A stretch of 64,000 nt of DNA. Origin: Hibiscus mutabilis (Eukaryota; Streptophyta; Magnoliopsida; Malvales; Malvaceae). The notes below the pieces were generated by a model. That model was not told where the DNA came from. It saw nothing but the letters and a program-made list of their open reading frames with translations, and searched no databases. The stretch is taken from assembly GCA_019671005.1 (NCBI GenBank), contig CM033745.1:43953241-44017240 (forward strand). The letters run 5' to 3'. Within the stretch, counting starts at the first letter, position 1; each line of letters begins with the position of its first letter. The position numbers and the translations under genes are program-made. Shown piece after piece: positions 22,873 through 34,834 of the stretch.

Positions 22873-24540
22873 TGTGATACCCTTCAAGTTTCGATCTACT
22901 TGGGCCAAAGATGATATAGAATTAACTAAGTCTGAACGATTAAATAAACATAGCATTCATTGAATCACCTCAAAGAAAGAAATAGCGCATTGTACAAAGA
23001 GTCAATCATCAAAAGGCTACAATACATTTGCTACATGGCCTAATCGTTCTAGTATGTTTCTACATACTCCGTTAATAATAATCTATTCAAGTTTAAGATT
23101 TGCAACAATCAATTTTTAAATGAAGGTACGAATATCCCTATTCAAGTCGAACATGTACAAAGCATTCCCCCTTTTTCAAAGATTCATTAATTTAAAAGAA
23201 TTAAGCTTTAAGGGGCTATCATTGGTTTGAACCATTTAGTCATTTGATACAGAAATTTCTGTCAAATAATCATTCTTCAAAAAACAATTCAAAGCAATCA
23301 ATTCACTAAGACCACCTCATCTTATAACATTACTATTTAACTACCACTAATTATATTCTAACCAAGCTTTTACTATCATGTATTCTAGCAATCCAATGTC
23401 ACAAGATCAAGCACATACCATAAATTCCAAACAGCAATCTAGAGAAAGTCATGCAACCACCACAACCATAAGCCACCATAAGACTATAAGTTAAGTTTTA
23501 CATGTCTTAGAGATTTATATACTTTACAAAACAAAATAACCACATTATAGATATATATACAATAGTGCCACCATCCTAGGAGTCCTTTAAACAAAATTAA
23601 CTACATACTTTTAGATTTATCAAAAGTTGACTTGATCAAGCTCCCAACAAAGACCAGAGTTCAAGGGTTATCCTGAGGTGTTGAGAGAGAACTTAAGTAA
23701 GGAAAGACTTAGTTAGTGAGTTTCAAGCACTTAGAAGAAATTTATAATAGTAAGTTTATCGTTACAACTACTATCCATATGATAATCAATAACTACAATA
23801 TAGAGAATTGTCATTCGAGGAATTCATCTCTTCAACCAATATAACAACATGTCCTTTAATTTACTTAATCAAGCAATTTAACTCACATCAATTCTATAGA
23901 AGAAATCAATAGGCTTAGCATTCGATTAATATAGGAGCTTACATTCTTATTCGTAGTTTAGGTTAGCAATAACTCCTCCAATACCAATATCATAATTACC
24001 TTATACTATATAACACCTACAATATTGTAAGTTAACCTTTAAGCTTTAGATTATTCTTATTTAAGGCATTGTAACAATTTTTATTCCACAATTCTTTTAA
24101 TAAACTTTTGATTTAGCCTTGAGAATCGATATCTCAGCCTAGATACACGAGTCCCCAACCAAACTGTCACCTTTAACAATATGGAACTCAAACCACCTGG
24201 TCAATCCCTCCTACTGTCGCCAAAAGACCAAACACATACTTCCCTCCTACTGTCGTCGAATAGGGACCATTTTCCCGAACTGTAGTCCACCCCAACACTG
24301 AGCTCTATGGACTCTATGGCATGCTGACTATATCTATGACTGACTCGAGACCAAGGCTTTCAATAATTATTCTTTTCACAATATTTTTGAGTATAGTTTG
24401 ACTCAATATGCACTTCATGTGAGAATACCCATTTTCATCGGAACTACAATAATACGTACATAACCAACAAATTGGATCAAAATAAATTCAAATTTTAAAA
24501 TTTTGACCTAAAATTAATTTTGCATTACCTGGTCTTCGCA
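22873..24540 (-). mobile_element. Second family E LTR, minus orientation, 5' part lost
   Basis: On the minus strand this ends GGGTATCACA at 22873, a changed form of GGGTGTTACA. Its mid-LTR block at 24125-24345 matches the family E block at 21813-22005 closely, including AAGCCTTGGTCTCGAGTCAG just upstream and GGTTGGGGACTCGTGTA downstream. It is therefore an E-type LTR in reverse orientation, tail to tail with the first one. I cannot find its start; homology is lost around 24540, before the plant-mobile-domain gene. Confidence 0.7.
24125..24345 (-). other. Conserved mid-LTR block (reversed family E)
   Basis: The minus strand shows GCATGCCATAGAGTCC, GGGTGGACTACAGTTC, ACGACAGTAGGAGGGAAG, GGCGACAGTAGGAGGGATTG and GGTTGGGGACTCGTG in order. 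Confidence 0.8.
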
Positions 24541-24689
24541 ATGTATGTCAATGTCTATTCTCAATGCGAGAATTAATTATACCTTCAATGCTTTCTTTTT
24601 GAATTTTGTTCCCATCTACATAATACAAATACATAGATGGATCATGGTTTCTGTAAATAACATTTAAAATATTTATGGGAATTAACATT

Positions 24690-25564
24690 ATTACCTTAAA
24701 GCGAGTGGGATTTCAAACTGTGGATCGCAAATAGAAGCCAAGAACAAAAGCCTATACCAGGCCCATGATTGTATAATCACCACACACACACACCTATATC
24801 AGTGTGCACGAATCTGTTGTTGACACCTGTCGGTGTCGCTGCCTTGCACAACTCGCGATACAGGAAACCTAATATTGCATATCCCCAACTGAATTTTCTT
24901 GCTACTCACGACATCTTCAAGAATAGAAGGTATTGCGTGTGGAATGAAAACTCGATTTATCCAGCATTAGCATACCACCGATAAGGAGCAACATACAGGC
25001 TCGAGCATCAAACTCAATTTTTGCCGCTGTGGAATTTCCATCCACTTGAAAATCACTCTTCAACCATGTCACCTTCACACATTTACCATCAACAACATGC
25101 GCTGGTGGTCTCTTTCCCAAATACTTGTAGTAGTAATCATAAACAAAATAATTATTCTAACCAATGATTGGACTGCCTAAAATTAGGACACCGAGATGCA
25201 TAGCAACATCTTCGAGGGTGATTGTGCACTCCCCGTACGACATGTGGAAGGTATGCGTCTTCGGTCTCCAACGTTCCACCAACCCATTAATCAACTAGGC
25301 ATGATTTTCAAGCTCGTGAATCTTTGACACGTACATAAAACCAAAATTCTCCAGAAATCCCATTATGTATTGGCTAGGCGGATTGCTCTATATCAAGCGA
25401 GACCGAAATTTTGAATCCTCTTTCTACAAACACAATATTTAAATTAAAGTAGTACTTTATCATTTAAAAATAATAAAGTAAAAGTTGCAAAAAAAACCAA
25501 AAATTCTTACCAACATTCTCATATTTTTCGTGATGTGAGAATCTTGAAGTCTTAACAACGCCAT
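24690..25564 (-). pseudogene. Plant mobile domain (MAIN-like) gene, dead
   Basis: Exon 1 is 25511-25564 (MALLRLQDSHITKNMRML), with a GTAAGA donor. An 87-bp intron ends TTTGTAG and exon 2 starts at 25423. Exon 2 reads KFRSRLI, QYIMGFLENFGFMYVSKI, VERWRPKTHTFHMSYGECTI, TLEDVAMHLGVLILGSPIIG, YYKYLGKRPPAHVVDGK, DARACMLLLIGGML and, after a frameshift, QFSWGYAILGFLYRELCKA. This is the plant mobile domain found in MAIN/MAIL proteins and in some transposons. Three in-frame TAG stops lie at 25388-25390, 25295-25297 and 25157-25159, plus a frameshift near 24915. The WYRLLFLAS remnant near 24740 and a GTAATA after it suggest another exon end. It could be a transposon passenger or a decayed host copy. 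Confidence 0.85.
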
Positions 25565-26639
25565 ATTTTTCCTCAACAGTTATGCTCAATTAAATACCTA
25601 AAACATCACAAATCAATCAAATTTTAAAATAGTTTTGATTAAAATATTAATAACATAATTTTCTATTCGAAATAAAAAAAGTAGGCATATATAAAATAGA
25701 ATTCGGGTGACAAAATAAATCATATTAAAAAAATTAAACGTACTCTAAAAATATAAACAGACGTTACCTTAAACATGTTCAAATTATGTGTGAGCTTACT
25801 TCTTTCAGTGTCGTCTGAGAAAATCTCATGGCTTGACAAACTATTTTGCTTTGCTCGAACAAAAGAAGGTGGAAAATTTTTGTGTGTTCTAAACCCTAAT
25901 CAAAACTATCTATTTATAAGATAACAAAACCCTAATCTGCAAAAACCTTAAAAATTCCCGTAATGGCCGTTAAGCCAGAGGGAACTTGTCGTGTTCCTAT
26001 GACGAGTTCTGTTTAGGATTAGGTTAATCTCGTGATTAATGTTTAAACTGAGAATTAAAAAAATGAAACTCGCCATATTTTCAAGGCGAGTTTGAATAAA
26101 AAGAAAATAATTTTAGAATTCACCGTGATGGTGCGGTGAGTTTACTGTAAAGGTCCTACTTTTGGGAATTTAGGATTTCGGGTGGTGCGTTGGACATATT
26201 AGGGTCCTAAGATCTTAATTATACCCTTATGACATATTCCCAAATGTTGTTCAAAAAAATATTCCCAAATATTCTTATAATATAAAATATTTGGTAGTAA
26301 AACAACAAAGTTAAAAAGTGCCATTAAATTTTTTAAATATTCATTTATTACATCACTTTTAATGCTATAAGATGAACATTGAATTATCGATTTTATTATA
26401 AAATAAACAGTGTAATGTCAGTTTTCGTTAAAGAAGTGACACGGTATGTTGAAATTAATGAAAAATATCAGGAAAGGTTGGTAGTCTAATATTATTAGAT
26501 TCATTTTGTGACAGTTTGTCGACATAATCAGAACTATTAACGAAGCAAATATGTAAGATTTATTATGTTCATCACCTTTCTTACATCACTATATAAATGT
26601 CTAGTTGATAGACTCGTTTCTCAAATTTTTGTGGCCCAA
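25565..26639. other. No gene recognised; AT-rich flank of the mobile-domain gene
   Basis: This is probably the 5' flank of the gene at 24690-25564. TATTTATAAG near 25910 could be a TATA box for it (inference). A hairpin AAACTCGCC...GGCGAGTTT lies at about 26067-26092. ATTCCCAAAT occurs twice near 26240-26270. I could not find terminal inverted repeats to define a transposon boundary, nor any open frame with recognisable sequence. About 24541-24689 is likewise unassigned. Confidence 0.5.
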
Positions 26640-27044
26640 GGGCAAACCTAAAAATTTGACCCCTAATAATTAGTATTGAAAAAAATGAAATTTAAATGTA
26701 GTTCTCTAATAAATAAGTATTGGAAAATTTGGGCATCTAATAATTAGTATTGGAAAATAAATATATTTTAAAACTATGCCCATAATAATAAATATTAAAA
26801 AAATTGGACCCCTAATAACAAGTATTAGAAAAATGTTGAATTTTAAAAGTAAGCACCTAATAAGAAGTATTAGAAAAAAATTGGGTCATAATAGCTAGTA
26901 TTGAAAAAAAAAATTAAAAGTATGCCCAGAATAATAAGTATTGAAAAAAATTAGGCCCCTAATAATAAGTATTTAAAAAGTTTGGTTCCTAATAATAAGT
27001 ATTGAAAAAAATTAGGCCCAAAATAGTAAGCATTAGAAAAAAAT
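26640..27044. repeat. Degenerate AT-rich tandem repeat, roughly 30-45-bp unit
   Basis: The phrase CCCCTAATAATAAGTATTG followed by AAAAAAATT recurs about ten times with irregular spacing and heavy divergence. GGGCCC-like fragments appear between units. It ends at the family G LTR boundary. It may be a decayed transposon rather than a satellite. Confidence 0.7.
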
Positions 27045-27540
27045 TGTAACACCCATCACTCGGTCGAAAGGATTAGACCCGCGTGACAGAAGTCACATCG
27101 ATTCACGAAGTGAATCCGAAAGTGAACTAAGCAATATAAAAATATTTTTTTAATCTTTTTCACAATCGAAATGCAATGTTGAATCTTATATATATTAATT
27201 AAGCTTTGATTAAAGTTTCATGGCAAACGGACTTCATTTACATATTCAATTAGGCACACCATGAATTAAGGGACAAAAATATAAATTTTTATATTTACAT
27301 GGACTTACATGAAATTAAAGGTATCATTCTGAAATTAAATCCATCTTAAGCGTACATGTCAAATTTCAAGTCAAATGGATATCATTTACTCATTCAATTG
27401 ATGCATGAACATATAGTGACCAAAATACAAAGAATTTAAACCTGATAAAGCCCACTAACCGAATTAGCTACCTCTTTACAAGTACACAAGGGCTGTGCAC
27501 CAATATACGAGCTCCCTAGAAATTTCAGTGACCAGAGCTT

Positions 27541-27675
27541 GTACCGGTACAGAAATTTTCGTATTAGTATGCATGAGTCTGTACCAATCACTAGACATGG
27601 GTAACGGTACAAATGGGCACAAAAATGTCCAAAATATACCTTCGCGTACTGGTATGCACTGACCAGAACTGATAC
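27541..27675. other. Three paired-decamer modules (family G)
   Basis: GTACCGGTAC 27541 with GTATTAGTAT 27561; GTACCAATCA 27581 with GTAACGGTAC 27601; GTACTGGTAT 27646 with GAACTGATAC 27666. All three pairs are exactly 20 bp start to start. They lie about 500-630 bp from the LTR 3' end. Confidence 0.75.
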
Positions 27676-28613
27676 ACCATGATTTATATTGTAGATTTGA
27701 ATCTGCAATACCAGTCCAAATCGCTCGAAAACACCCCAAACATCATATACATGCTCATACTATTAAACCAACTAAAAATATACTTAATCGCGCATTTACA
27801 CACGTACAATATTGAATCAAATAATCTAAAGACATGATCCTTATATATACACAAATATCAATTTGAAAAATACCAAAAAGCCATATAAGTTCACAACACC
27901 AAGAAAGAATAGAATTAAAAGTTTATCATTACTTAAGCAACATGACCAAACCATAAAACAACAATTCACCACTAACCATGCTCAAACATCCCAAAACAAT
28001 TAATAGGCATGCTTTAAACAACATATCAACATAAGCAACTATAATCTAACGAATTTCATGTTGGCAAAACAATATTAAAATCAACAAACTAAAGGAAATT
28101 ATCTCTTAACATTAATTCAAAAGAGAAAACAACCCATATTGTCTTATTACACATTTAAAAGAAAATGGTCCAAACATACTCAAATTTTTGTTGTCTTGGA
28201 TGCAAATTTTGCCTCGAAAAACTTCCTCAAAATGCTCAATTCTTTGTAAAGATAAAAGGGAGCACAAATATAAATATGCTTGGGTGCACTTCACAAATAA
28301 ATCATCAATGCATTTTTCAGAAAGCCAAAATGTAGAATTTTTATATATAAGTGAATTTTTGAAGTGAATGCTTAAAGAAACCATTGCCAAATGAATATAT
28401 CATATATAAGTGTTATATTGGCATATTTAAGTGTGACTTCACATATATTTAAAACCATCAGATACACGAATTAAAATTTTAAAATGTGGGCTGAAAGGTC
28501 CTACCCTCGTAAAAACTAAACCATATGCCTCATAGTCATTAGTCACCCGGCCTTATGGTGCACATTCAACAAATGAGCGTAGTCACTCGACCTTGCGTAT
28601 CAATAATTATAGT

Positions 28614-29050
28614 TAGAGATGGCAACGGGGCGGGGCGGGGAGGGGCGGGTTTTTGGCCGCTCCTACCCCGACCCAAAATGTAAATCATCCGCCCCGACCC
28701 TGACTCTCCTCGATTCCAATATATTCTATCCCCGCCCCGACCTGCCCTGACATAATAAAAAAACATAACTCGACCCCAACCCGACCTCGATATTTTAATA
28801 AAAAAATTCGACTAAACCTGACCCACCCCGGAAAAACTAATAAAAATATTAAATATAATATATAATAAATATAATAAATATATCGGGTCGGGTCGGAGAA
28901 TTTTCACCCTAAACTCGAACCCTCCCCGCCCCGACATTATTTTATCAATAACCCACCCCGCCCCGAACCCAATTTTTTAATAAAAAACCCACCCCTATCA
29001 GGTCGGGTCGGGTTGGTACCCGACGAGGACGAGCTATTTTGCCATCCCTA
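28614..29050. mobile_element. GC-rich hAT-type MITE, 437 bp
   Basis: It starts TAGAGATGGCAACGGGGCGG and ends TTTTGCCATCCCTA, so the ends are an imperfect inverted repeat. The flanks ATTATAGT (28606-28613) and ACAATAGT (29051-29058) form an 8-bp target duplication with two differences, as expected for hAT elements. The interior is runs of CGGGTCGGG and CCCCGCCCCGAC, very unlike the AT-rich surroundings. It has no coding capacity. The reading frames across it are chance. Confidence 0.85.
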
Positions 29051-30957
29051 ACAATAGTCACCCGACCTTGCGATGACATATGTACACATATAGAAGATCG
29101 ATCGATTAGACTCGAAAAGTCCATCAACAAATCAAAAACATATATAGTACTCTTATCATATCGCATGCCAACTATATATGACCATAATTTTCACAGTCAC
29201 AAGCCCCTACAATCAATTAAAGCATATTTACTTATTGTTTTTCTTATACATTTAACAAATCAAAAACATATTCGAACGACCGCGCACAAGACAACATAGG
29301 CAAATCTTATCAGATCAAATAATGGTGCTCTTAGGCACTCTCATGCTTGAATAATCATAGCATATCAAATAATGATGCATAAAAATAGTAAGTATTCATA
29401 GCTCATGTTTCCAAAACAAATCTTATAAAACATGCTTCGTATAATATCCAATATCCATCGACAAGGTTAGGGAAAACTTACTTCTAAGCATAGTTAAGCT
29501 GGCTAGGCTTAATCTAAACTCCCAAGATATTGAAAGCGAAACACGATATGCACTCACTGACAAGCTTTCGCCTACACATCGAAGCTTGTTCGATTGTTGA
29601 ATTAGCCGAAATTCAACCTTGAACGCTCAGATGTGATTCCACTTGATCTACAACTCAATTCCATACATTCTAACATCAATATAAATCCATAAACTTCCAG
29701 CAATCAAATCGTTGATGTAATCAACCCAAATCATCCCATAAAATCTGAAAATCATCAAGATTGACCTTCCAAACCTTTCTAACTTAAACTCAACCTTTAA
29801 TCATCATTTACTAACTCAAATGCATCCCAAAAATCATTAAAAGTCCCTTACTAACAGCAACTAACCCTTAGGAACCCAAAACACCATCATTCAGCTCAAA
29901 AGCTTCAAGAACACCTAAACTAATTGAATCAATTAATTCAATTACAAGATTGTTTTTGCAAAATTGAGTTTAGATAACACCTAACCCATTTAAAACCATC
30001 ATAAATCAATTAAAATCAACATAGTTTCATCACTTAAACAAGATTTCACAAGAAACAACTTCAAACTCAATTTCATTAATTAAATCAATTAAAAGACAAT
30101 TAAATTAAAGATTATGAATACATAGCATGCGTACTTTCAATAAGACTCATTATTATACCTTGAAATTGATGGAACTAGGATTGAAGAGATGCCTACCAAA
30201 ATTAACGTGATCTTCCAACAATTGAAGAAATGAATTTAAAAAGAGAAAAAGGATTTAAGATTGAAAACATTTGAAATATGAATGATTTTAGGAAAAGATT
30301 TGAGAAGAAATCATTAGAAATCTATGGAAGAACTTAAGGATCTTAGAAAATCAATGGAATGGGGTTTTGAGAGAAAAAATGAGATAAAGAAAGCTATATT
30401 CCATAGAAAACTAATTATTCGTCATTCATTTTTGTTGAAAAAGTTTTAATTAAAAAAATTAATATTAAGTATATTTAAATCATTTTTATTTAAAAACTCA
30501 ATTAAAAATACTTTTAAAAGATCACATGGCATAATTGGTCCTTAAAGATTCTTAGCATGCATTCCTATCAATTTAGTTACTTAAAAAACATGTGAAATTA
30601 TTTTGACTTATTAAAAGCCACCAAATTAAAAATCCCATATTTAAGTCAAAAATCTCTAGAACAAGTTATAAAGCTCTTAGTTGACATCCTCTTATCTCCC
30701 CTAGGTTATGAGTTCAAAACCCATTAGGAGTGAATTCCCCCTCCCCTGGGTAGAAATTGTTTGAAAAAATACCTCATTTAATATAAGAATTGAATAAATT
30801 TCCAATTCAATCAAAACCTCTAAATTATATTAATTCCAATTTTTAATCCATACCGTAAAATGCCTGTAATTAATTTAATTAACTAGATTCTCTTAATTAG
30901 CTAAACTGAATTGATACTTTTACTTGATTCTCCTAACCCAAATTTCGAGATGTTACA

Positions 30958-30970
30958 ACTCTCCCCTGCC
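30958..30970 (-). other. Polypurine tract of family G
   Basis: The minus strand reads GGCAGGGGAGAGT immediately before the LTR start at 30957. Confidence 0.8.
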
Positions 30971-30989
30971 GAAAAGAATTTCTTCATCA

Positions 30990-31284
30990 AAATTACATGA
31001 TGGAAACATATGTGAACATTGCAACTTCATGTCATCTTTGGTTTCCCAATGAATTCCTCAACCGCATGATTACACCATAAAACTTTCACCAATTCTATGG
31101 TCTTACCATGCAACAATTTAGCACTCGAAATCCAAAATAATAATTGATTCCTCATCATAGGTGAGGTCGGACGAATCTCTACATCCTTTAAAAAGATCAC
31201 ACGCATAGGGTCCGAATGACACTTCATCAACACCGACACATAAAAAACATCATGTATACGTTCAAGCACAACCAACAACTTATA
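30990..31284 (-). pseudogene. Gypsy family G integrase C-terminus
   Basis: The minus-strand frame reads ERIHDVFYVSVLMKCHSDP, then DVEIRP, and TIELVKVLWCNHAVEEF. This is the extreme C-terminal region of plant gypsy integrase (IHNVFHVSMLRKY and LVKVLW motifs). Everything upstream, including the 5' LTR end, primer site, gag and most of pol, has been deleted, because LTR sequence begins again at 31286. It is a relic only. Confidence 0.9.
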
Positions 31285-31380
31285 TCCAAAAAGGAAAGTA
31301 ACCTACATTGCCTTATTACACATTTAAAAGAAAATGGTCCAAACAAACTCAAATTATTTTGTTGTCTTGGATGCAACTCT

Positions 31381-33334
31381 TGTGATGCGATCCTGCCAAG
31401 CACCAAATTCAAACTGAACAAGCTCACAACTTTGTAGTTCTTCCAAGTTCAATCTGAGGGAGTTCTTCCTTATATCATTGCTTATCTACTTATTTATGCA
31501 TTACATGCGACGTGAATATGCTTCAAGTCTATGCTTGAATATTATATGCTGTCATTTATTGTATAACATATGATATTCATGCATAACTTATTAATTCACA
31601 TCTTACTTAGCTCAATTCATGCATACACATTTTATACTGAGCTCATTTTATGCTTATTCCATGTTTATGCATCATTCTTTAGCTCATTCAATGCATATGC
31701 ATTCATAGTTAGCTCATTTGCATTCATAACATGGATGGTAGCATGCATTCGTCATTCTCCTAGCTCAATTCCTATTTAATTACTTGTTTTTATGTTTTGC
31801 ATAGGTACATTGGAAGCTAAGGCATCTTCTAGCAACTCATGGACTAAGTTTACAAGCTTTGGCATCTCATGTTAGCTCAAGAACAAGTTATGCTAGATCA
31901 CTTAGCTCAAGGGAGATTAATGGAGCTCAAAGTTAGCTGGATGAGCTGCAGGGGAGCTGAACTTAGCTGGAGAGTAGCTGAAGAGACCAAGCATTCATCA
32001 CCTTTGGACGTTAGGGGCTACCTAAGTACAATTCAAGGCAATCCAAGGGACATTTCACGTCAATCATATTGTTCATCATTTTTGAACGAGATCCAAGCAT
32101 ATATGGGTTATGAAGCCTTCTTGGAATTTAATCCCCTATCTCTTAGCTTTCCAACGCACTTTGAATCACATCAATCCGACGTTAGGAGGTCGAGATATGT
32201 CCAAATCACAAAAGACAGTGCAGGCTGTAAATTCATACGGGATTTACAATCATTCATCATCTTCCTTGAATTTATGGATGGATGGCATTGATGAAGAGCT
32301 GCATGGAACAGAAATGAGCATTCAAATGATTCAGCACATTTATAAAAAGATGCACATTCATTCAAGACGGTCCAAGAGTCTTATGCATGCTTAAGAGAAG
32401 ATGAATGAATCATTCATGAACAAACATTAAGAACCAAGCATGTATGGCGTGCACATTCAAGGAATGAAAAGGAAGATGAATTCACTTTAATTAAAGTAAA
32501 TTCATCCAAAACGTGTAGAGCCAAGTTCATGAAGGGGGCCAAACCATTACGGGAACCAAATTCATGCAAGGAAGTTGAACCATCATTTTCACACCGAAGG
32601 AGGATGAATTCGGCCAAGGAGGATTAATTCATTTAAAGGATGAATATGCATTCATCCAATGCATTATTTTTGTTCACATTAGGCGTGCATTGCATGTAAT
32701 TAAAGAATGAACATTCATCCATGAATGTTCACTCATTAAAGCTTTGTATTCACACCATACGTGCATCCTAGGCATCCGTAGGCCTATAAATAGTTTAGCT
32801 TTCATTTGTAAACATCAACCTTTGTTCAATGAAAATATTTGTGAGATTATTCTCTCTTTCATAGTTCTTTTAGAATTTTATCGACTCATCAAGTGCAATT
32901 GTGCTTGTGGCGTCACATATCCTTCTATCCACCCTAATACTTATGGTTCTTTTGGTTTAATATACCTAAAGGGTCAAAGTCCTTAAACACCAACCTTTCA
33001 AGTTTCTATAAGGTCTAGGTCTAAGCTTTAATATAGCTTTGGTTGATTCGTTTGTTACTTAAAATACTGTCTTTTTCCTTCACTACCATTTTCACACTTC
33101 TTTCTTCCATCACCATACCACCATTCCACCATACAAATACTTCTCTAAATGCTTTCAAACATATCATCATCTTCATCTATTCCGCTGCCATTTCTATCTG
33201 TCCATCTTATTCATTCATACTTAACCATTTTTCTTTGAAGCCTTCTTATTTCAGGAACACTTGCTGCCTTCCTAGGTCCTACAATCAAAGTGCAAGTTTT
33301 ACCTCACCAAGTGGAGTAGGGCGTGCTCGTATCA
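31381..33334 (+). mobile_element. Solo-LTR-like insertion, family unknown
   Basis: It is inserted in the family G LTR between GGATGCAACTCT and TACCTCAG. It begins TGTGATGCGATCC and ends GCTCGTATCA, so it has TG/CA ends and an imperfect inverted pair TGATGCGA/TCGTATCA. CCTATAAATAG near 32782 is a plausible TATA box. I see no target duplication. A 140-codon frame (31869-32291) crosses it but resembles no family I know. It contains AGCTTTCCAACG and ATCCGACGTTAGG (32148-32190), a block also seen in the family A LTRs. Confidence 0.6.
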
Positions 33335-34683
33335 TACCTCAGAAAACAACCTCAAGATGCTCAATTCTCTGCAAAAATAGAAATAGAGCATAAGCATCCA
33401 CAAATAAATCATCAATGCATTTTTTAGAAAATCAAAACATGGATATTTTGAGTATGTCAAAACAAAGAAGAATTTTCTGAAATGAATGCTTAAAGAAACC
33501 ATTTCCAAATGAATCATCATATCATATATCAGTGTTATATTGACATATTTAAGTGTGACTTCACATATATTCATAATCATCAAATATGCAGATTAGAATT
33601 TCAAAATGTGGGCTGAAAGGTCCCCACCCCTGTCAAAACCAAACCATATGCCTCATAGTCATTAGTCACCCAACCTTACGATACACATTCAACTAATGAA
33701 TGTAGTCACCCAACCTTGCGAGGACATATGTACACATATAGACGATCCCGATTAGACTCAAAGAGTCCATCAACAAACTTTGAAAACATATAGAGTACTC
33801 TTATCCTATGATACACCAACTATATTTGACCATAATTTTCATTGTCACAAGCCAATATAATCAATTAAAACATATTTACTTATTGCTTTTCTTATGCATT
33901 GAACAAATCAGAAACATATTAGAATGGTGGTGCACAAGGAAAGCTAGGCAAATATTATCGGATCAAATAATGGTGCTCTTAGGCACTCTCATGTTTGAAT
34001 AATCATAGCATATCAAATAATGATGCATAAAAACAATAAGGCATAAAGTCAAAAATAACCCTCAACGTTTGACCTATTGGTCACTTTAGCTCCCATTCTT
34101 TTTTTTGGTCCAAACTAACCCTTAAAGTTTCAGTTTCATTCAAAATTCACCCTCGGTGGATGGAAACCGTTAGTCAACTAACGGTAAACACTCTTCGATG
34201 ATGTGGCATGTCTACATGGTGGGACACGTTGATGTGGCGATGCCGCATTTATGGATTTGCTAAAGTGGCATCAACAATATTTTTTTAAAAAAATTTATTT
34301 TTATAATTATTTTTTATTAAATTTTAGCCAATCAAATGATGACACGTAGCATCATCTAATTGGTTAAATTCAAAGGGAATGAGTAAAATGACAGATTTGT
34401 AATTGGCAGGACTTGAACCCAGGTTTGGTGGACGGAAGTCACAACCCTCAGTGGATGAAAACCGTTAGTCAACTAACGGTCAACACTCTTTAATGACGTG
34501 ACATGTCTGCATGGTGGAACTTACTGATGTGGCGATGCCACATTTATGGATTTGCTGACGTGGCATCAACAATAATTTTTTAAAATATAATTATTTTATA
34601 TTTATTTTTATTATTTTTTAACCAATGAAATGATATCTAATTGGTTAAATGCAAAGGGAATGAGTAAAAAGGATAGATTTGTA

Positions 34684-34756
34684 ATTAGCGGGACTTGAAC
34701 CCAAGCTTGGTGGGTGGAAATCACAACGCTTAAGCACCCAGCTAACATGCTAATTT
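34684..34756 (-). ncRNA. tRNA-like relic inside the Mutator-like element
   Basis: The minus strand contains GGTTCAAGTCC, a perfect RNA polymerase III B box (GGTTCRANTCC), preceded about 40 bp earlier by TTAGCTGGGTGC, a partial A box. The ends ATTAGC and GCTAAT can pair. The D and anticodon stems are poor, so this is not a functional tRNA gene. A second B box (minus strand, GGGTTCAAGTCCTGCC) lies near 34398-34415, and an A-box-like TAACCTAGTGG lies at about 35655 on the plus strand in the opposite arm. Confidence 0.4.
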
Positions 34757-34834
34757 GTTAGTTTCTTACCAAATATTATATGTATCATTTCTTACTATCT
34801 GCACCCATTGTTGCCCCTTCATCGTCCCCATTGT

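Larger units (their letters stand above)
27045..30957 (-). mobile_element. 3' LTR of gypsy family G element
   Basis: On the minus strand it starts TGTAACATCTCGAAATTTGG at 30957, just after a polypurine tract, and ends GGGTGTTACA at 27045, 3913 bp including a 437-bp MITE. It matches the broken copy at 31286-37083. It carries three paired-decamer modules at 27541-27675 and the TTGGCATGC motif of the mid-LTR block near 29163. No coding sequence is seen. Confidence 0.88.

Noticed and set aside
24780..24795. CA dinucleotide microsatellite
   Set aside because: Only about seven CA units; not worth a feature.
31869..32291. 140-codon open frame
   Set aside because: Longest frame in the window, but it lies in a solo-LTR-like insert, overlaps the non-coding CTTTCYAACG...CCGACGT block, and shows no domain, composition or motif I recognise.
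31375..33340. Target-site duplication for the solo-LTR-like insert
   Set aside because: ACTCT/TACCT and TCTTG/TCATA were tried; neither is a convincing match, and joining the flanks reproduces the uninserted family G sequence without a duplicated segment.
34684..34756. A functional tRNA gene
   Set aside because: Only the B box is intact. D and anticodon stems do not pair and no anticodon loop can be set.
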